Assembly (NCBI GenBank): GCA_028873595.1
Contig: JAPPOV010000008.1
Span: forward strand, 1-56,502
DNA from: Gemmatimonadota bacterium
Lineage (GTDB): Bacteria > Gemmatimonadota > Gemmatimonadetes > Longimicrobiales > Gaopeijiaceae
Direction of reading: 5' to 3'
DNA length: 56,502 nt
This document shows, piece after piece, positions 25,810-34,872 of this stretch (the first letter of the stretch is position 1; each line of letters begins with the position of its first letter). The notes under the pieces were generated by a model. The model made no database searches and was not told the origin of the DNA. It saw only the letters and a program-made list of their open reading frames with translations. The translations under genes and the position numbers were made by a program.

Positions 25810-26100
25810 ATGGGTCTAGACGTTCTGGTACCGATATTCGGCATCCTCGTCGTGCTCGTCCCGGTTACGGGACTCACCGCTGTGTTTACCCTGCGCCTGG
25901 GCGGGAAGCCGTTCGTCGAAACGCTCGCACGTGAGTTCAAGGGCGTGGGCGAGGATCGAAGCATCGAACTCGAGTCAAGAATTCGGGACCTCGCAGATCA
26001 AGTCGAGGCGCTTACGTCCGAGGTACACGAGCTTCGGTCAACTCAGGCTTTCGACCGGGAGCTGCTCGAGTCCACAGAGGCCGACCCGAGGACGCTCTAG
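25810..26100 (+). CDS. Small membrane protein with a cytosolic coiled coil
   Basis: A 96-residue protein from ATG 25810 (GGGAG seven bases upstream). One membrane helix spans about residues 3-27 (LVPIFGILVVLVPVTGLTAV). It is followed by a basic/aromatic patch (LRLGGKPFVETLAREF) and a heptad-patterned helix (IRDLADQVEALTSEVHELR) that should form a coiled coil. This layout resembles phage-shock-protein-like or DUF-type small scaffolds, but I cannot assign a family. It lies 91 bp before the dipeptidase gene on the same strand. Confidence 0.7.
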   Translation: MGLDVLVPIFGILVVLVPVTGLTAVFTLRLGGKPFVETLAREFKGVGEDRSIELESRIRDLADQVEALTSEVHELRSTQAFDRELLESTEADPRTL

Positions 26101-26191
26101 GCTAGCTTGCCCGCTGGGCGTCGCCAGAGCGATTCTTGGGGTGCGAGGGGGTGTGCGATCGGCGTGCCCCGGTCTCAAGACTCTGTTGACC

Positions 26192-27349
26192 ATGGTCCGC
26201 TCTGCACTCGTCGCTCTCACTCTTGTTGGCGCCTCTTCGATGGGTGTGTCCGCTCAGGACATGCACATGGAGAAGACACTCCGCGTTCTTTCCACCACAC
26301 CCTTGGTCGACGGGCACAATGATCTCCCCTGGGCGATCCGAAACAGTGAAGCGGGACCTCACGATGTAGAGGCCGAGGCTCACGACCTGCGATCGGCGAC
26401 ACTCTTCCAAACCGATCTCGAGCGCCTACGGGCTGGTGGAGTCGGTGCCCAGTGGTGGTCGGTCTACATCCCCTTTGAGGCGGTAGCGGAGGGGGCTGCC
26501 AAGGTCCAGCTCGAGCAGATCGACATCGCGCTCCAGATCATTGACAAGTACCCGGAGGCCATGGAGCTGGCGACCAGCGTGTCCGACGTCGAGGCGGCCT
26601 TTGGGCGAGGGCGTGTGGCGTCGATGCTGGGGATGGAGGGCGGGCACGCCATCGAGAACTCACTCGGGAGCCTGCGTGCGTTCTATGCGATGGGGGTCCG
26701 CTACATGACGCTCACTCACAACGGCACACTCGATTGGGCGGATGCCTGCTGCTCTCTGCCGCGTCACGGTGGACTGACTGATTTTGGCCGAGAGGTCGTC
26801 GGGGAGATGAACCGCATGGGGATGTTGGTCGACATCTCCCATACCTCGCCAGAAACCATGAATGACGTGCTCGACGTCGCGGAGGCTCCGGTCATCTGGT
26901 CTCACTCGTCCGCGCGGGCTCTCCACGACCATCCTCGTAATGTTCCTGACCAGGTCCTGCGCCGCCTGCCCGAGAACGGGGGAGTGGTGATGGTCACCTT
27001 CGTGCCGTCATTCCTGACGTCTCGTGATGAGGCCACGATTGCCGATGTAGCCGACCACATCGAGCACGTCGCGAATGTGGCGGGTGTGGACTATGTCGGG
27101 ATCGGTTCCGACTTCGACGGCATCGATTCGACGCCGGTCGGTCTCGAAGACGTATCGACATTCCCGGCACTCCTCGCTGAGCTTTCACGTCGCGGCTGGA
27201 GCGAAGAGAACCTTCGAAAGGTCGCCGGTGAGAACCTGCTTCGTGCGTGGCGAGAGGCCGAAACGACCGCTCGTCGCCTTCAGCGCGAGCGGCCTCCGTC
27301 GACGAGAACGATCCAGCAGCTCGACGGACCGACCGGGGATGGTCGGTGA
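26192..27349 (+). CDS. Exported membrane dipeptidase (peptidase family M19)
   Basis: A 385-residue renal-dipeptidase-type enzyme that cleaves dipeptides, including D-residue ones, with a two-zinc site. ATG 26192 gives a signal peptide ending GVSAQ; the open frame to 25931 upstream overlaps another gene and is discarded. Metal ligands are all present: His-x-Asp in VDGHNDLPW, glutamate in GMEGGHA, histidines in VDISHTSPETM and IWSHSSARA, and aspartate in GIGSDFDGI. Length fits the family. The product ends in an Arg-rich tail. Its stop overlaps the next start as GTGA. Together with M24 and gamma-glutamyltransferase it fits periplasmic peptide breakdown. Confidence 0.9.
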   Translation: MVRSALVALTLVGASSMGVSAQDMHMEKTLRVLSTTPLVDGHNDLPWAIRNSEAGPHDVEAEAHDLRSATLFQTDLERLRAGGVGAQWWSVYIPFEAVAEGAAKVQLEQIDIALQIIDKYPEAMELATSVSDVEAAFGRGRVASMLGMEGGHAIENSLGSLRAFYAMGVRYMTLTHNGTLDWADACCSLPRHGGLTDFGREVVGEMNRMGMLVDISHTSPETMNDVLDVAEAPVIWSHSSARALHDHPRNVPDQVLRRLPENGGVVMVTFVPSFLTSRDEATIADVADHIEHVANVAGVDYVGIGSDFDGIDSTPVGLEDVSTFPALLAELSRRGWSEENLRKVAGENLLRAWREAETTARRLQRERPPSTRTIQQLDGPTGDGR

Positions 27350-27873
27350 CCGATCTTCGACGTCCTGCTCCGAGTGAGCACGCAGAGTACTACGCGGGTT
27401 ACATCGCCCTGGTCCCCGATGGAGACATTTCTGCGATCCTGCTCGATCAGCTGGGGGATACGGTGCAGTTGCTGCGGTCGATTCCGGAAGATCGGGAGAC
27501 GTACCGGTATCAGGACGACAAGTGGACGCTGCGGGAAGTCGTCGGTCACCTGATTGATACGGAGCGGGTGTTCGCGTACAGGGCGCTGGCGATGGCGCGA
27601 GAAGACGAGATCGATCTGCCAGGTATGGACCAGGACGCCTGGAGTGCCAGCTCCAACGCCGCCGATCGCCCGCTGCGCGACCTCGTCGAAGAGTGGGTCT
27701 CCGTGCGTCGCTCGAATGTGCACCTGTTCGCCACCCTTCCGGTCGGATCCGGTGCGCGCACGGGTCGGGCCTCTGGCCATGATTTTACAGTCCGAAGTTT
27801 CCCATGGATCATCGCGGGGCATGAGTTGTGGCATCGAGACCTGATCCGCCGCGACTATCTGGCGGACGCGTGA
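27346..27873 (+). CDS. Cytosolic DinB-family protein
   Basis: A 175-residue DinB-superfamily protein without signal peptide. GTG 27346 overlaps the dipeptidase stop by four bases, which fixes the start and implies coupling. Motifs: LLDQLGDTVQLLRSIPEDRETYRY at the first helix, WTLREVVGHLIDTERVFAYR with the first metal histidine, and WIIAGHELWHRDLI with the other two. This set matches the YfiT/DinB-like thiol S-transferase type (bacillithiol or mycothiol) as well as uncharacterised members. A detoxifying transferase role is possible but not shown. Confidence 0.85.
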   Translation: MTDLRRPAPSEHAEYYAGYIALVPDGDISAILLDQLGDTVQLLRSIPEDRETYRYQDDKWTLREVVGHLIDTERVFAYRALAMAREDEIDLPGMDQDAWSASSNAADRPLRDLVEEWVSVRRSNVHLFATLPVGSGARTGRASGHDFTVRSFPWIIAGHELWHRDLIRRDYLADA

Positions 27874-28058
27874 GCGGAGCCGAGGGCAAGGTCGGGGAGA
27901 CGAACGCCGGCCGTGGCGATGCTCGCAGTGCATTGAGACGTCGTGACCGTGGTAGGGATGAAGCGTGGGTGCGCGAATTCATAACGCCCGCACCGTAGGG
28001 GTTCTCGGCAACGGTCGGTGAAGGCGGCCGTGAGGGACATGCGCAGCATGCGTGGAGG

Positions 28059-29153
28059 TCACAGCGCTGCGAGCACCTCTCCGAGCGCGCGGGTGAAGCG
28101 TGGAATCTCGACGGCGCTGGCGAACAACGGGAACGGGTCCTGAGCCGAGTGCCCGAAGAGCCTTGTGATAGTCAGTCGCGGTGTTCCCCCTGAAAGGGCA
28201 GAGGTGAGGAGCTCGCTTTCCGAGTAGGGGATGAGGTGATCCCGGCGACCGTGAATCAGGTGCACCGTTCCCGTCACTTCAGCGAGGGCCGGCGTGGGAT
28301 CGATCGCGGGCTCGGTCCTTCTGGCCGCTTCCTCGAGTTGCTCCCCCATTGCGGCTGCCTCAGCGTCAGCAACCGGTGCCCCCGATCGCGGCGCGAACAG
28401 ATCGAACAAGGTGCGGCGCTCCTCGGCGACGGATCGACGCACTTCGTCGATCTTGGGGCCGTAGACCTGATCCCATGACGCCGCACCTACATCACCGGCA
28501 TGCTTTGCGAGGGTTCGGAGCGCCTCAGCTACGTCCGTCGCATCTTCGTGGCCGGGCACGAACGGGAGGTAGTTTGCTGCGATAATCCAGCGACCGTACG
28601 GATCGGGTCGCAGGTACTCTGTCGTGCTGCCAGCGTTGTGCTGACCCGTCATCATGAAGTGGAAGGTCCGGCGCATGGAGCAGTAACCGCCGAATCCGCA
28701 GGCTGCTCCGATATCGTCGCAGACCCGAGCGTCGGCCCAAGCCGCAATGACGTGCGGGGCGCCGAATGAGAAGCCGACTACGCCGATGGGCTCGTCGCGA
28801 ACGACACCACTGCCTCGTAGCCACTGAATCGCCGCGGCAATACTGGGCGTTGTCAGTCCGGGAGCTAGATCGAGGTCTCTCCACTCCGGTACGTCTGGGA
28901 TGATCGTGGCAATCCCGGCGTGCGCCAGGGCGCGAGTGAAGCGCACGAGCTGTTCATGCGCGCGTCCCGGTCGACTAATGCCGTGCATGACCACCCACGC
29001 CGGGAGATCTCTCGATGAGTTGCGCGGCCGCACCAGCGTCGCCGGTGCGGCCGTTCCGTCCCGGTCGAGCATGACCTCGTCTTCCACAACGTCGTGAGGA
29101 GTACGAAACCAGGCGCTGGTGCATGCCAGCGTGCGTTGGATACGGATGGACAT
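28059..29153 (-). CDS. Alpha/beta-hydrolase
   Basis: A 364-residue alpha/beta-hydrolase without signal peptide. ATG 29153 is preferred; an in-frame ATG at 29171 adds six residues. The nucleophile elbow is GVVGFSFGAP (Ser129), with HGI(S)R near PAWVVMHGISRPG as oxyanion loop, aspartate in HGRRDHLIPY and histidine in FGHSAQD. A cap region of roughly 170 residues (about 155-290) is larger than usual and is rich in Arg/Glu helices (YGPKIDEVRRSVAEERRT). Two cysteines sit near ACGFGGYCS. Esterase or dienelactone-hydrolase-like activity is likely; the substrate is unknown. It stands alone on the minus strand. Confidence 0.82.
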   Translation of the reverse strand: MSIRIQRTLACTSAWFRTPHDVVEDEVMLDRDGTAAPATLVRPRNSSRDLPAWVVMHGISRPGRAHEQLVRFTRALAHAGIATIIPDVPEWRDLDLAPGLTTPSIAAAIQWLRGSGVVRDEPIGVVGFSFGAPHVIAAWADARVCDDIGAACGFGGYCSMRRTFHFMMTGQHNAGSTTEYLRPDPYGRWIIAANYLPFVPGHEDATDVAEALRTLAKHAGDVGAASWDQVYGPKIDEVRRSVAEERRTLFDLFAPRSGAPVADAEAAAMGEQLEEAARRTEPAIDPTPALAEVTGTVHLIHGRRDHLIPYSESELLTSALSGGTPRLTITRLFGHSAQDPFPLFASAVEIPRFTRALGEVLAAL

Positions 29154-29288
29154 GACCTTAAGGTAGACCATCGCCCCACATTGGAGGTGGCGGTGTGAAG
29201 TGGGGCCTGGCTTGCCCTAGTCACGCAGGTCGGGCATGATCCGGCCCCGAACATCATCGACGGCTTCGGCCCCGCTCAGGAGAACTCC

Positions 29289-29729
29289 GTGAAGCGTCTC
29301 GCCCTCTTGTTCGCACTTGTCGCGTTTGCCGCTCAGCCTGCGCTCGCGCAGGAGCGGATCGCCCATCAGCCCTCTTCGCGTATTCCGTTCAGCGCCGCAG
29401 TCCAGGTGGGGAACACGTACTACCTGTCCGGAAAGCTTGGCGCGAACCGGGAAACCCGCGAGATGACCGAGGGTCGGATGGCCGCCGAAACCCACAACAT
29501 CATGCGGTCCTTCGAGTCTCTGCTCGAAGATCTCGGTATGGACTTCGGGGACCTGGTTCGGGCGACGGTCTACCTGACCGACATCGACGGTTACAGTGAG
29601 ATGAATGAGGCCTATGCTCAGTACTTCGAGGGCATCGACCCGCCGTCCCGAGTCGCGATGGAGATTTCGGGTCTGGTCGGGGGAGCTTTAATCGAGATCT
29701 CGTTCATCGCGGTGAAGACCGACGACTAA
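29289..29729 (+). CDS. Exported RidA-family protein
   Basis: A 146-residue RidA/YjgF/Rid protein with a signal peptide (GTG 29289, AGGAG six bases upstream, cleavage near ALAQE). RidA proteins deaminate reactive enamines and imines that leak from PLP enzymes. The core reads FSAAVQVGNTYYLSGKLG, ETHNIMRSFESLLEDLGM, LVRATVYLTDIDGYSEMNEAY and ISFIAVKTD. The arginine of RidA's active site is expected in PPSRVAME, which is present. Export makes it unusual. It lies 16 bases before an exported class V PLP enzyme, so a paired role is plausible. Confidence 0.88.
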   Translation: MKRLALLFALVAFAAQPALAQERIAHQPSSRIPFSAAVQVGNTYYLSGKLGANRETREMTEGRMAAETHNIMRSFESLLEDLGMDFGDLVRATVYLTDIDGYSEMNEAYAQYFEGIDPPSRVAMEISGLVGGALIEISFIAVKTDD

Positions 29730-29745
29730 GTCCGGACTTCGATCG

Positions 29746-30999
29746 ATGGCGGTCGATCGTCGACGGTTTCTGACCGTCCTGGGCAGCGCCTCACTGGCGT
29801 GGCCCAGGGCGGTTGCTGCGTTGGAGCGAGATCTGCATGACGGGGGTGAGCCTGACGACGAGCTTTTCTGGTCCGTCATCCGTGGGCAGTTCCTGATTCC
29901 CGACGAACGGATCTATCTGAATAACGGGACCCTCGGGCCTTCACCGAGAGTGGTCGTCGATGCGGTCACGGAGCACACCCGTCGAGTGGCCCAGACGTAT
30001 CCGCCGGGTGTCGCGTGGAACGACCTCAAGCGCTCGCTTTCCGGGCTACTTGGTGGTGATCCGGAAGGCTTCATCTTTCCGCGTAACACGACCGAAGCGA
30101 TGAACTTCATCGCGAACGGGGTGGAGGTCGGTTATGGAGACGCCGTGCTCTCCACGGATCACGAACACATCGGTGGGCTCGAGCCCTGGAAGCTTGTCAC
30201 GACTCGGCGTGGTGCTCGACTCGACATCGTATCGCTGCCTTCGACTCCTCGATCGGCTGACGAGCTGGTGCAGTCCGTTTGGGGTGGCGTCACGCCTGAA
30301 ACCCGGGTGATCTGTGTGTCCCATATGACGTTCACGACCGGGACAGTCCTGCCGATTCCCGAGCTGGCCTCCCGTTGCGCCGAAAAGGGAATGGTGCTCG
30401 CTGTCGATGGAGCGCATCCTCCGGGGATGCTCGATGTCGACCTTGATGTCGTTGGTGGGGACATGTACGCGAGCTCGCCGCACAAGTGGTTGCTCGCACC
30501 CCAGGGTACCGGGCTCCTCTATATCAGTGATGTGTGGCGTGAGCGTCTGTGGCCGACGCTCGCCTCGGGTGGGTGGGACGACCTCACGCTCGGAGCTCAC
30601 CGGCTCAATCATCTCGGCACGTTCGACGAGTCACGACTCGCGGGGCTGCTGGCGGCCGTCGAGTGGGCGGGTGCGATCCGGATGCCCCGAATCGAGGCTC
30701 GCATCCGCTATCTGCGCGACATGCTCGAGGCCGGGCTGCGGACGATTCCCGGTCTCCACGTTGTCGGTGCGCAACAAGAAGAGCAGAAAGGTGGGATGGT
30801 CTCGTTTTCGCTGGACGGGGTGGAGTCCTCGCAGCTCCAGCAGCACCTTTCCAGGGCCGAGAACGTACGTACACGCGTGATTGGCGAATACGACTACGGG
30901 TGGATGCGGTTGTCGACGCACGTGTACAACTCGCCCGAGCAGATCACACGCGTCCTCGAGCTCGTCGACGACGTCGCGCGCAACGGCCTTCCAGCGTGA
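29746..30999 (+). CDS. Exported class V aminotransferase-fold PLP enzyme (isopenicillin N epimerase-like)
   Basis: A 417-residue PLP enzyme with fold type I. A twin-arginine-like N-terminus (DRRRFLTVLGSASLAW) precedes the catalytic domain, implying Tat export with bound PLP. Catalytic lysine Lys247 is in YASSPHKWLLAPQGTG; the phosphate/cofactor region has FPRNTTEAMNFIANG and STDHEHIGGLEPW, and the aspartate is in LAVDGAHPPGMLDVDL. Related enzymes are isopenicillin N epimerases, cysteine desulfurase-like proteins and kynureninase-like enzymes; substrate uncertain. Likely racemase or lyase of periplasmic amino acids. Co-transcribed with the exported RidA gene. Confidence 0.88.
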   Translation: MAVDRRRFLTVLGSASLAWPRAVAALERDLHDGGEPDDELFWSVIRGQFLIPDERIYLNNGTLGPSPRVVVDAVTEHTRRVAQTYPPGVAWNDLKRSLSGLLGGDPEGFIFPRNTTEAMNFIANGVEVGYGDAVLSTDHEHIGGLEPWKLVTTRRGARLDIVSLPSTPRSADELVQSVWGGVTPETRVICVSHMTFTTGTVLPIPELASRCAEKGMVLAVDGAHPPGMLDVDLDVVGGDMYASSPHKWLLAPQGTGLLYISDVWRERLWPTLASGGWDDLTLGAHRLNHLGTFDESRLAGLLAAVEWAGAIRMPRIEARIRYLRDMLEAGLRTIPGLHVVGAQQEEQKGGMVSFSLDGVESSQLQQHLSRAENVRTRVIGEYDYGWMRLSTHVYNSPEQITRVLELVDDVARNGLPA

Positions 31000-31116
31000 T
31001 CGGATCGCAGGTACAGCAGGTGTGGCAGAAGACCGGGTTGGCCGGGGAGAGTCGCGTGAACACCAGGACGATAATGGCGGCTGTATCTTCAGGATCCGCT
31101 GGGTTGGCGACGGTGC

Positions 31117-33363
31117 ATGACTGAAACCAGAACGATTGTGAGGCACGAAGACGTGATCGACCCAATCGACGAAGCGATCGCGCGACCGCCGTATCTCTGG
31201 GGAATCGTGGCTGGGCTGGCAGCGTTCCTCCTCTACGCAGTCACGCTCGCTCCTACGACCGCGTTCTGGGACACCAGCGAGTACATCGCGACGGCGCATA
31301 CGCTTGGGATCCCTCACCCGCCGGGAAATCCGTTCTTTCTCGCTGTGGCGAAGACATGGAGCCTCCTGCTCGCGCCGACGGGGCTCTCAGTCGCAGTCCG
31401 CATCAACCTCTTCGCGGCTGCGACGAGCGCGGCAGCGACCGGCTTCTTCTACCTGATTGCCCACCGGATCCTCGTTGGAATCTTCGATGAGCCACGTTTC
31501 GCACGCATTGGAGCCCTGACATCGTCGTTGATCGGCGCGACGGCGTTCACCGTGTGGAATCAGTCGAACGTCAACGAGAAGGTGTACACCCTTTCGGTGA
31601 TGATCATTGCCATCGTGAGCTGGCTATCTGTTCGATGGCATGACCGTGGCGACGAGCCGGGGACTGAGCGTTACGTCCTCTGGGCGGTCTTCCTGCTAGC
31701 CATCGGATCGACCAGTCATATGATGTCGGTCCTGCCGGCCCCCGCGTTCCTGGTCCTGCTCGTGCTCACCAGGCCGCTTCGACTGATGACGTTGGCGTTT
31801 CTCGGTCGTGCGGTATTGCTTGGCGCACTCGGCCTTTCCTTCAACTTCCTCCTCCCGATCCGTGCGGATCTCGATCCCGTCATCAACGAGGGGGATCCGG
31901 CGTGCGCATCGGTGGCCGAGGCCGCTGCGTCGGTATTCTCACGCGGTAACGTCGGATGCCCGGCGCTGAACTCGACGCTGACGCGAGAGCAGTACCAGAC
32001 GCCGCCGGTCTGGCAGCGTAAAGCGCCCTTCAGTGCCCAGATGGCGACGTTCATGCAGTACTTCGAGTGGCAATGGGCGCGTGGGCTCGACGCCTCGGAG
32101 CTGCCGAGCTCGAGCCGTGCGCCTTTCATGCTGCTCTTCCTGGCACTCGGGTTCGCCGGACTGTACGCGACGTGGGTGTCGGATCGAACGCTGTTCGCGT
32201 ATCTCGCGGTGCTGGCGACTACGCTGACCGTCGGGCTCGTGGTGTACCTGAACTTCAAACACGGGTACTCCCTGCATGCCGAGCTGCCTCCGGGAGATCG
32301 AGAGGTTCGTGAGCGGGATTATTTCTACGTGGCGACGTTCTCCTACTGGGGCTGCCTCTCGGGAATCGGACTTGCGTGGGCATGGCACACGGTCGCGAAG
32401 GGAATGGGCGCGGAGGCGACACGATATCGGCAGACCGCCCCGATCCTTCTGATCGCACTGATTCCCGTTGGGCTCAATTGGGCTTGGGCGAGCCGGTCAG
32501 GCGACTACGCTGCGCGCGACTGGGCATACGACCTTCTCATGAGCGTGGAGCCGTACGCAGTCCTCTTCACCAACGGCGACAACGACACGTTTCCACTCTG
32601 GTACGTCCAGGAGGTCGAGGGGATACGAAAGGACGTCACGGTGATCGTCGGGCAGTATCTCTACACGTCCTGGTACCCGCGACAGCTGCAGGAACTGACA
32701 CGTCCGGGCACGCAGCGAACGTTCGACGCGACCTCGGTGCCGGGCTTGCACGAGGACAGGCCCGCGCCGACCGAACCCCTGACCACGATCGACCCGAATG
32801 TGCTCGATCAGGTCTCGACCATCCGGCTTCCAGAGGACGTGACGGTTGCGTTCCCGAAGCTGGCCGTCACGTATCCGTCGGGTATGGTGCTCGACCGGAG
32901 TCAGCAGATTGCGCTCCGGATCATCAACGACAGTGCAGTGGAACGTCCGATCTACTTCTCGTCGAGCAGCGGCCTCATGGCACAGCTGGGTCTCGACCGG
33001 TGGGGCGTCCGGCATGGACTCACCACCAAGCTCGAGTTGCGTAACCTCGAGACCGACGAGCACGAAGGGATGATCCAGGGATCGCCCGAGTACGGGGGTG
33101 TCTGGTTCGACCTCGAGAAATCCCTCAAGCTGTACGAAGAGATCTACGAGTATCGAGGCCTCCGTGACCGTGACATCTGGGCAGACCGTTCCACGACGAT
33201 GATGCCGTTTCAGTTTTACGTGATGGCTCTTCAGCTGTCGGACGTTGCCGCACTGGATGGACGAAGTCCCGAGTTCGTTCAACGCCTGCAGGATGACGCG
33301 GAGGCGTTCCAAATCGTTGCGGCTGGCGGGCCACGTGGTGCGCCGAAGGTCCAGACGCCGTGA
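31117..33363 (+). CDS. DUF2723 family polytopic membrane protein (TMEM260-like)
   Basis: A 748-residue protein with about ten to twelve helices in residues 25-470 followed by a soluble part of about 270 residues. The family signature after the first helix is FWDTSEYIATAHTLGIPHPPGNPFF; a second is TSHMMSVLPAPAFLV. Its eukaryotic relative TMEM260 is an O-mannosyltransferase, which suggests lipid-linked glycosyl transfer, but the bacterial members' acceptor is unknown. The C-terminal part (SVEPYAVLFTNGDNDTFPLWYVQEVEGI) is also family-typical. Start at ATG 31117 with a weak RBS. Its stop overlaps the MoeB-rhodanese start (GTGA). Confidence 0.85.
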   Translation: MTETRTIVRHEDVIDPIDEAIARPPYLWGIVAGLAAFLLYAVTLAPTTAFWDTSEYIATAHTLGIPHPPGNPFFLAVAKTWSLLLAPTGLSVAVRINLFAAATSAAATGFFYLIAHRILVGIFDEPRFARIGALTSSLIGATAFTVWNQSNVNEKVYTLSVMIIAIVSWLSVRWHDRGDEPGTERYVLWAVFLLAIGSTSHMMSVLPAPAFLVLLVLTRPLRLMTLAFLGRAVLLGALGLSFNFLLPIRADLDPVINEGDPACASVAEAAASVFSRGNVGCPALNSTLTREQYQTPPVWQRKAPFSAQMATFMQYFEWQWARGLDASELPSSSRAPFMLLFLALGFAGLYATWVSDRTLFAYLAVLATTLTVGLVVYLNFKHGYSLHAELPPGDREVRERDYFYVATFSYWGCLSGIGLAWAWHTVAKGMGAEATRYRQTAPILLIALIPVGLNWAWASRSGDYAARDWAYDLLMSVEPYAVLFTNGDNDTFPLWYVQEVEGIRKDVTVIVGQYLYTSWYPRQLQELTRPGTQRTFDATSVPGLHEDRPAPTEPLTTIDPNVLDQVSTIRLPEDVTVAFPKLAVTYPSGMVLDRSQQIALRIINDSAVERPIYFSSSSGLMAQLGLDRWGVRHGLTTKLELRNLETDEHEGMIQGSPEYGGVWFDLEKSLKLYEEIYEYRGLRDRDIWADRSTTMMPFQFYVMALQLSDVAALDGRSPEFVQRLQDDAEAFQIVAAGGPRGAPKVQTP

Positions 33364-34544
33364 GTACTCCCGCACTCGATCGAGACGAGTTGTACCGGTA
33401 CGCGCGACATATTGCGCTACCGGACGTCGGGCTCGAAGGCCAGCGACGACTCAAGGCCGGGCGTGTGCTTTGTGTCGGGGCAGGAGGGCTCGGATCGCCG
33501 CTTGCCCTGTATCTGGCCGCGGCCGGCGTCGGAACGATTGGACTCGTGGACGACGACGTCGTCGACGAGAGCAACCTGCAGCGCCAATTGCTATACGGGA
33601 CCGATGATGTGGGGCGCAGCAAGCTGGATTCGGCGGTCGATCGACTGACCGACGTAAACCCGCATGTGGAGATCGAACCCCACCGTGTGCGTCTCGCCTC
33701 GTCGAACGCGCTTGGAATCCTCGACGGGTACGACGTCGTTGTCGATGGGACCGATAATTTCCCAACGCGATACCTGGTCAATGACGCGTGCGTCATGCTG
33801 GGTATCCCAAATGTCTATGGTTCCGTCTTCCGGTGGGAAGGGCAGGTTTCCGTGTTCGCGACGCACGGCGGACCTTGCTACCGGTGTCTCTTTCGTGAGC
33901 CGCCGCCGCCGGGGCTCGTACCAGATTGTGCAGAGGGGGGTGTCCTGGGCGCGCTCCCGGGCATTATTGGCACGATGCAGGCGATGGAGACCATCAAGCT
34001 TCTGCTGGGAGCGGGCGAAAGTCTGGCCGGTCGCTTGATGATCTTCGACGCCCTGACCATGTCGTGGCGGGAGGTAGCGCTGCGACGGAATCCCTCCTGT
34101 CCGGTGTGCTGTGACGAGCCGACCCAGACTGAATTGATCGACTACGAGGTCTTCTGTGGGGTGAAGTCGTCATCGGACGAGTCCCTCGGAGCGACTTCGG
34201 TGGCTGTCGCCGGTGACGACGTCGAGGAGGTGGCACCCAACACGGTGGAGGTTCTGATTGGCGAAGAGGACCCTCCCTTTCTGCTCGACGTTCGAGAACC
34301 CTGGGAGTGGGCGGTGAGCAATCTCGGGGACTTCGGTGCGAGGCTGATCCCGCTGGGGGAACTCAGTGACAGACTCGCCGAGATTCCTGAAGGCCGGTCC
34401 GTGGTCGTGTACTGTCGGTCCGGTCAGCGTTCACGTACAGCAGCGCGACGCCTGCTCCAAACGGGGCGGGAGGACGTACGCAGCATGCGCGGGGGGCTTC
34501 AGGGTTGGGCGGAGCAGGTCGACACCTCGATGCGGGTCGTCTGA
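33360..34544 (+). CDS. moeB: MoeB/ThiF-type adenylyltransferase with rhodanese domain
   Basis: A 394-residue protein of two domains. Residues 1-260 are an E1-like adenylyltransferase: nucleotide loop GAGGLGSPLALYL (about 39), LVDDDVVDESNLQRQLLY, and a zinc site made of Cys173-x-x-Cys176 and Cys247-x-x-Cys250. The C-terminal 110 residues are a rhodanese with active cysteine Cys352 in VVYCRSGQRSRTA. The layout matches MoeB-R/MOCS3: it would adenylate the C-terminus of MoaD, ThiS or a similar small sulfur carrier and pass sulfur from the rhodanese. No carrier gene is next door. Start GTG 33360 overlaps the previous stop. Confidence 0.9.
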   Translation: MSTPALDRDELYRYARHIALPDVGLEGQRRLKAGRVLCVGAGGLGSPLALYLAAAGVGTIGLVDDDVVDESNLQRQLLYGTDDVGRSKLDSAVDRLTDVNPHVEIEPHRVRLASSNALGILDGYDVVVDGTDNFPTRYLVNDACVMLGIPNVYGSVFRWEGQVSVFATHGGPCYRCLFREPPPPGLVPDCAEGGVLGALPGIIGTMQAMETIKLLLGAGESLAGRLMIFDALTMSWREVALRRNPSCPVCCDEPTQTELIDYEVFCGVKSSSDESLGATSVAVAGDDVEEVAPNTVEVLIGEEDPPFLLDVREPWEWAVSNLGDFGARLIPLGELSDRLAEIPEGRSVVVYCRSGQRSRTAARRLLQTGREDVRSMRGGLQGWAEQVDTSMRVV

Positions 34545-34651
34545 CGACGGATCGAATTCCTTGACCCGAAGTGTCGCACGGTGTGAGTTGGCACAGCGAC
34601 ACTCCCTTTCCAGGAAGCTCTTCGAAACCGCATGTCGTACAGGAGGGGGAC

Positions 34652-34804
34652 ATGGCGCACGCGCGGGTGGGGTACCGCCTCGGTTCTGGCCGAGAGCTGT
34701 CGGTGTCCTACCGCTACTCGACGGCTGGCCTCACGAACTCCGCGACCGACGTAACCGGCTATGACTACTCCGCGCTGACCGCAGGCGTCAGCTGGGCAAT
34801 TTGA
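34652..34804 (+). CDS. 50-residue beta-barrel-end-like peptide, small gene or remnant
   Basis: ATG 34652 follows AGGAGGGGG by one or two bases more than minimal spacing, a very strong ribosome binding site. The 50 residues (ARVGYRLGSGRELSVSYRY, then YDYSALTAGVSWAI) show alternating hydrophobic residues typical of the last strands of an outer-membrane barrel. The open frame continues upstream to 34571 without barrel pattern. It may be the C-terminal remnant of a porin-like gene or a very small barrel fragment. It is followed by a real barrel gene on the same strand. Confidence 0.35.
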   Translation: MAHARVGYRLGSGRELSVSYRYSTAGLTNSATDVTGYDYSALTAGVSWAI

Positions 34805-34872
34805 ACACGATGGGATCCCTCCGGCTATCGACCGGTATCAAACGATTCCAAACCCCGACATCGAGGATCCCG

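Noticed and set aside
27990..28060. Plus-strand residues DMRSMRGG resembling the rhodanese tail of the MoeB gene
   Set aside because: The match is only eight residues and there is no open frame around it; chance or a very old duplicate.
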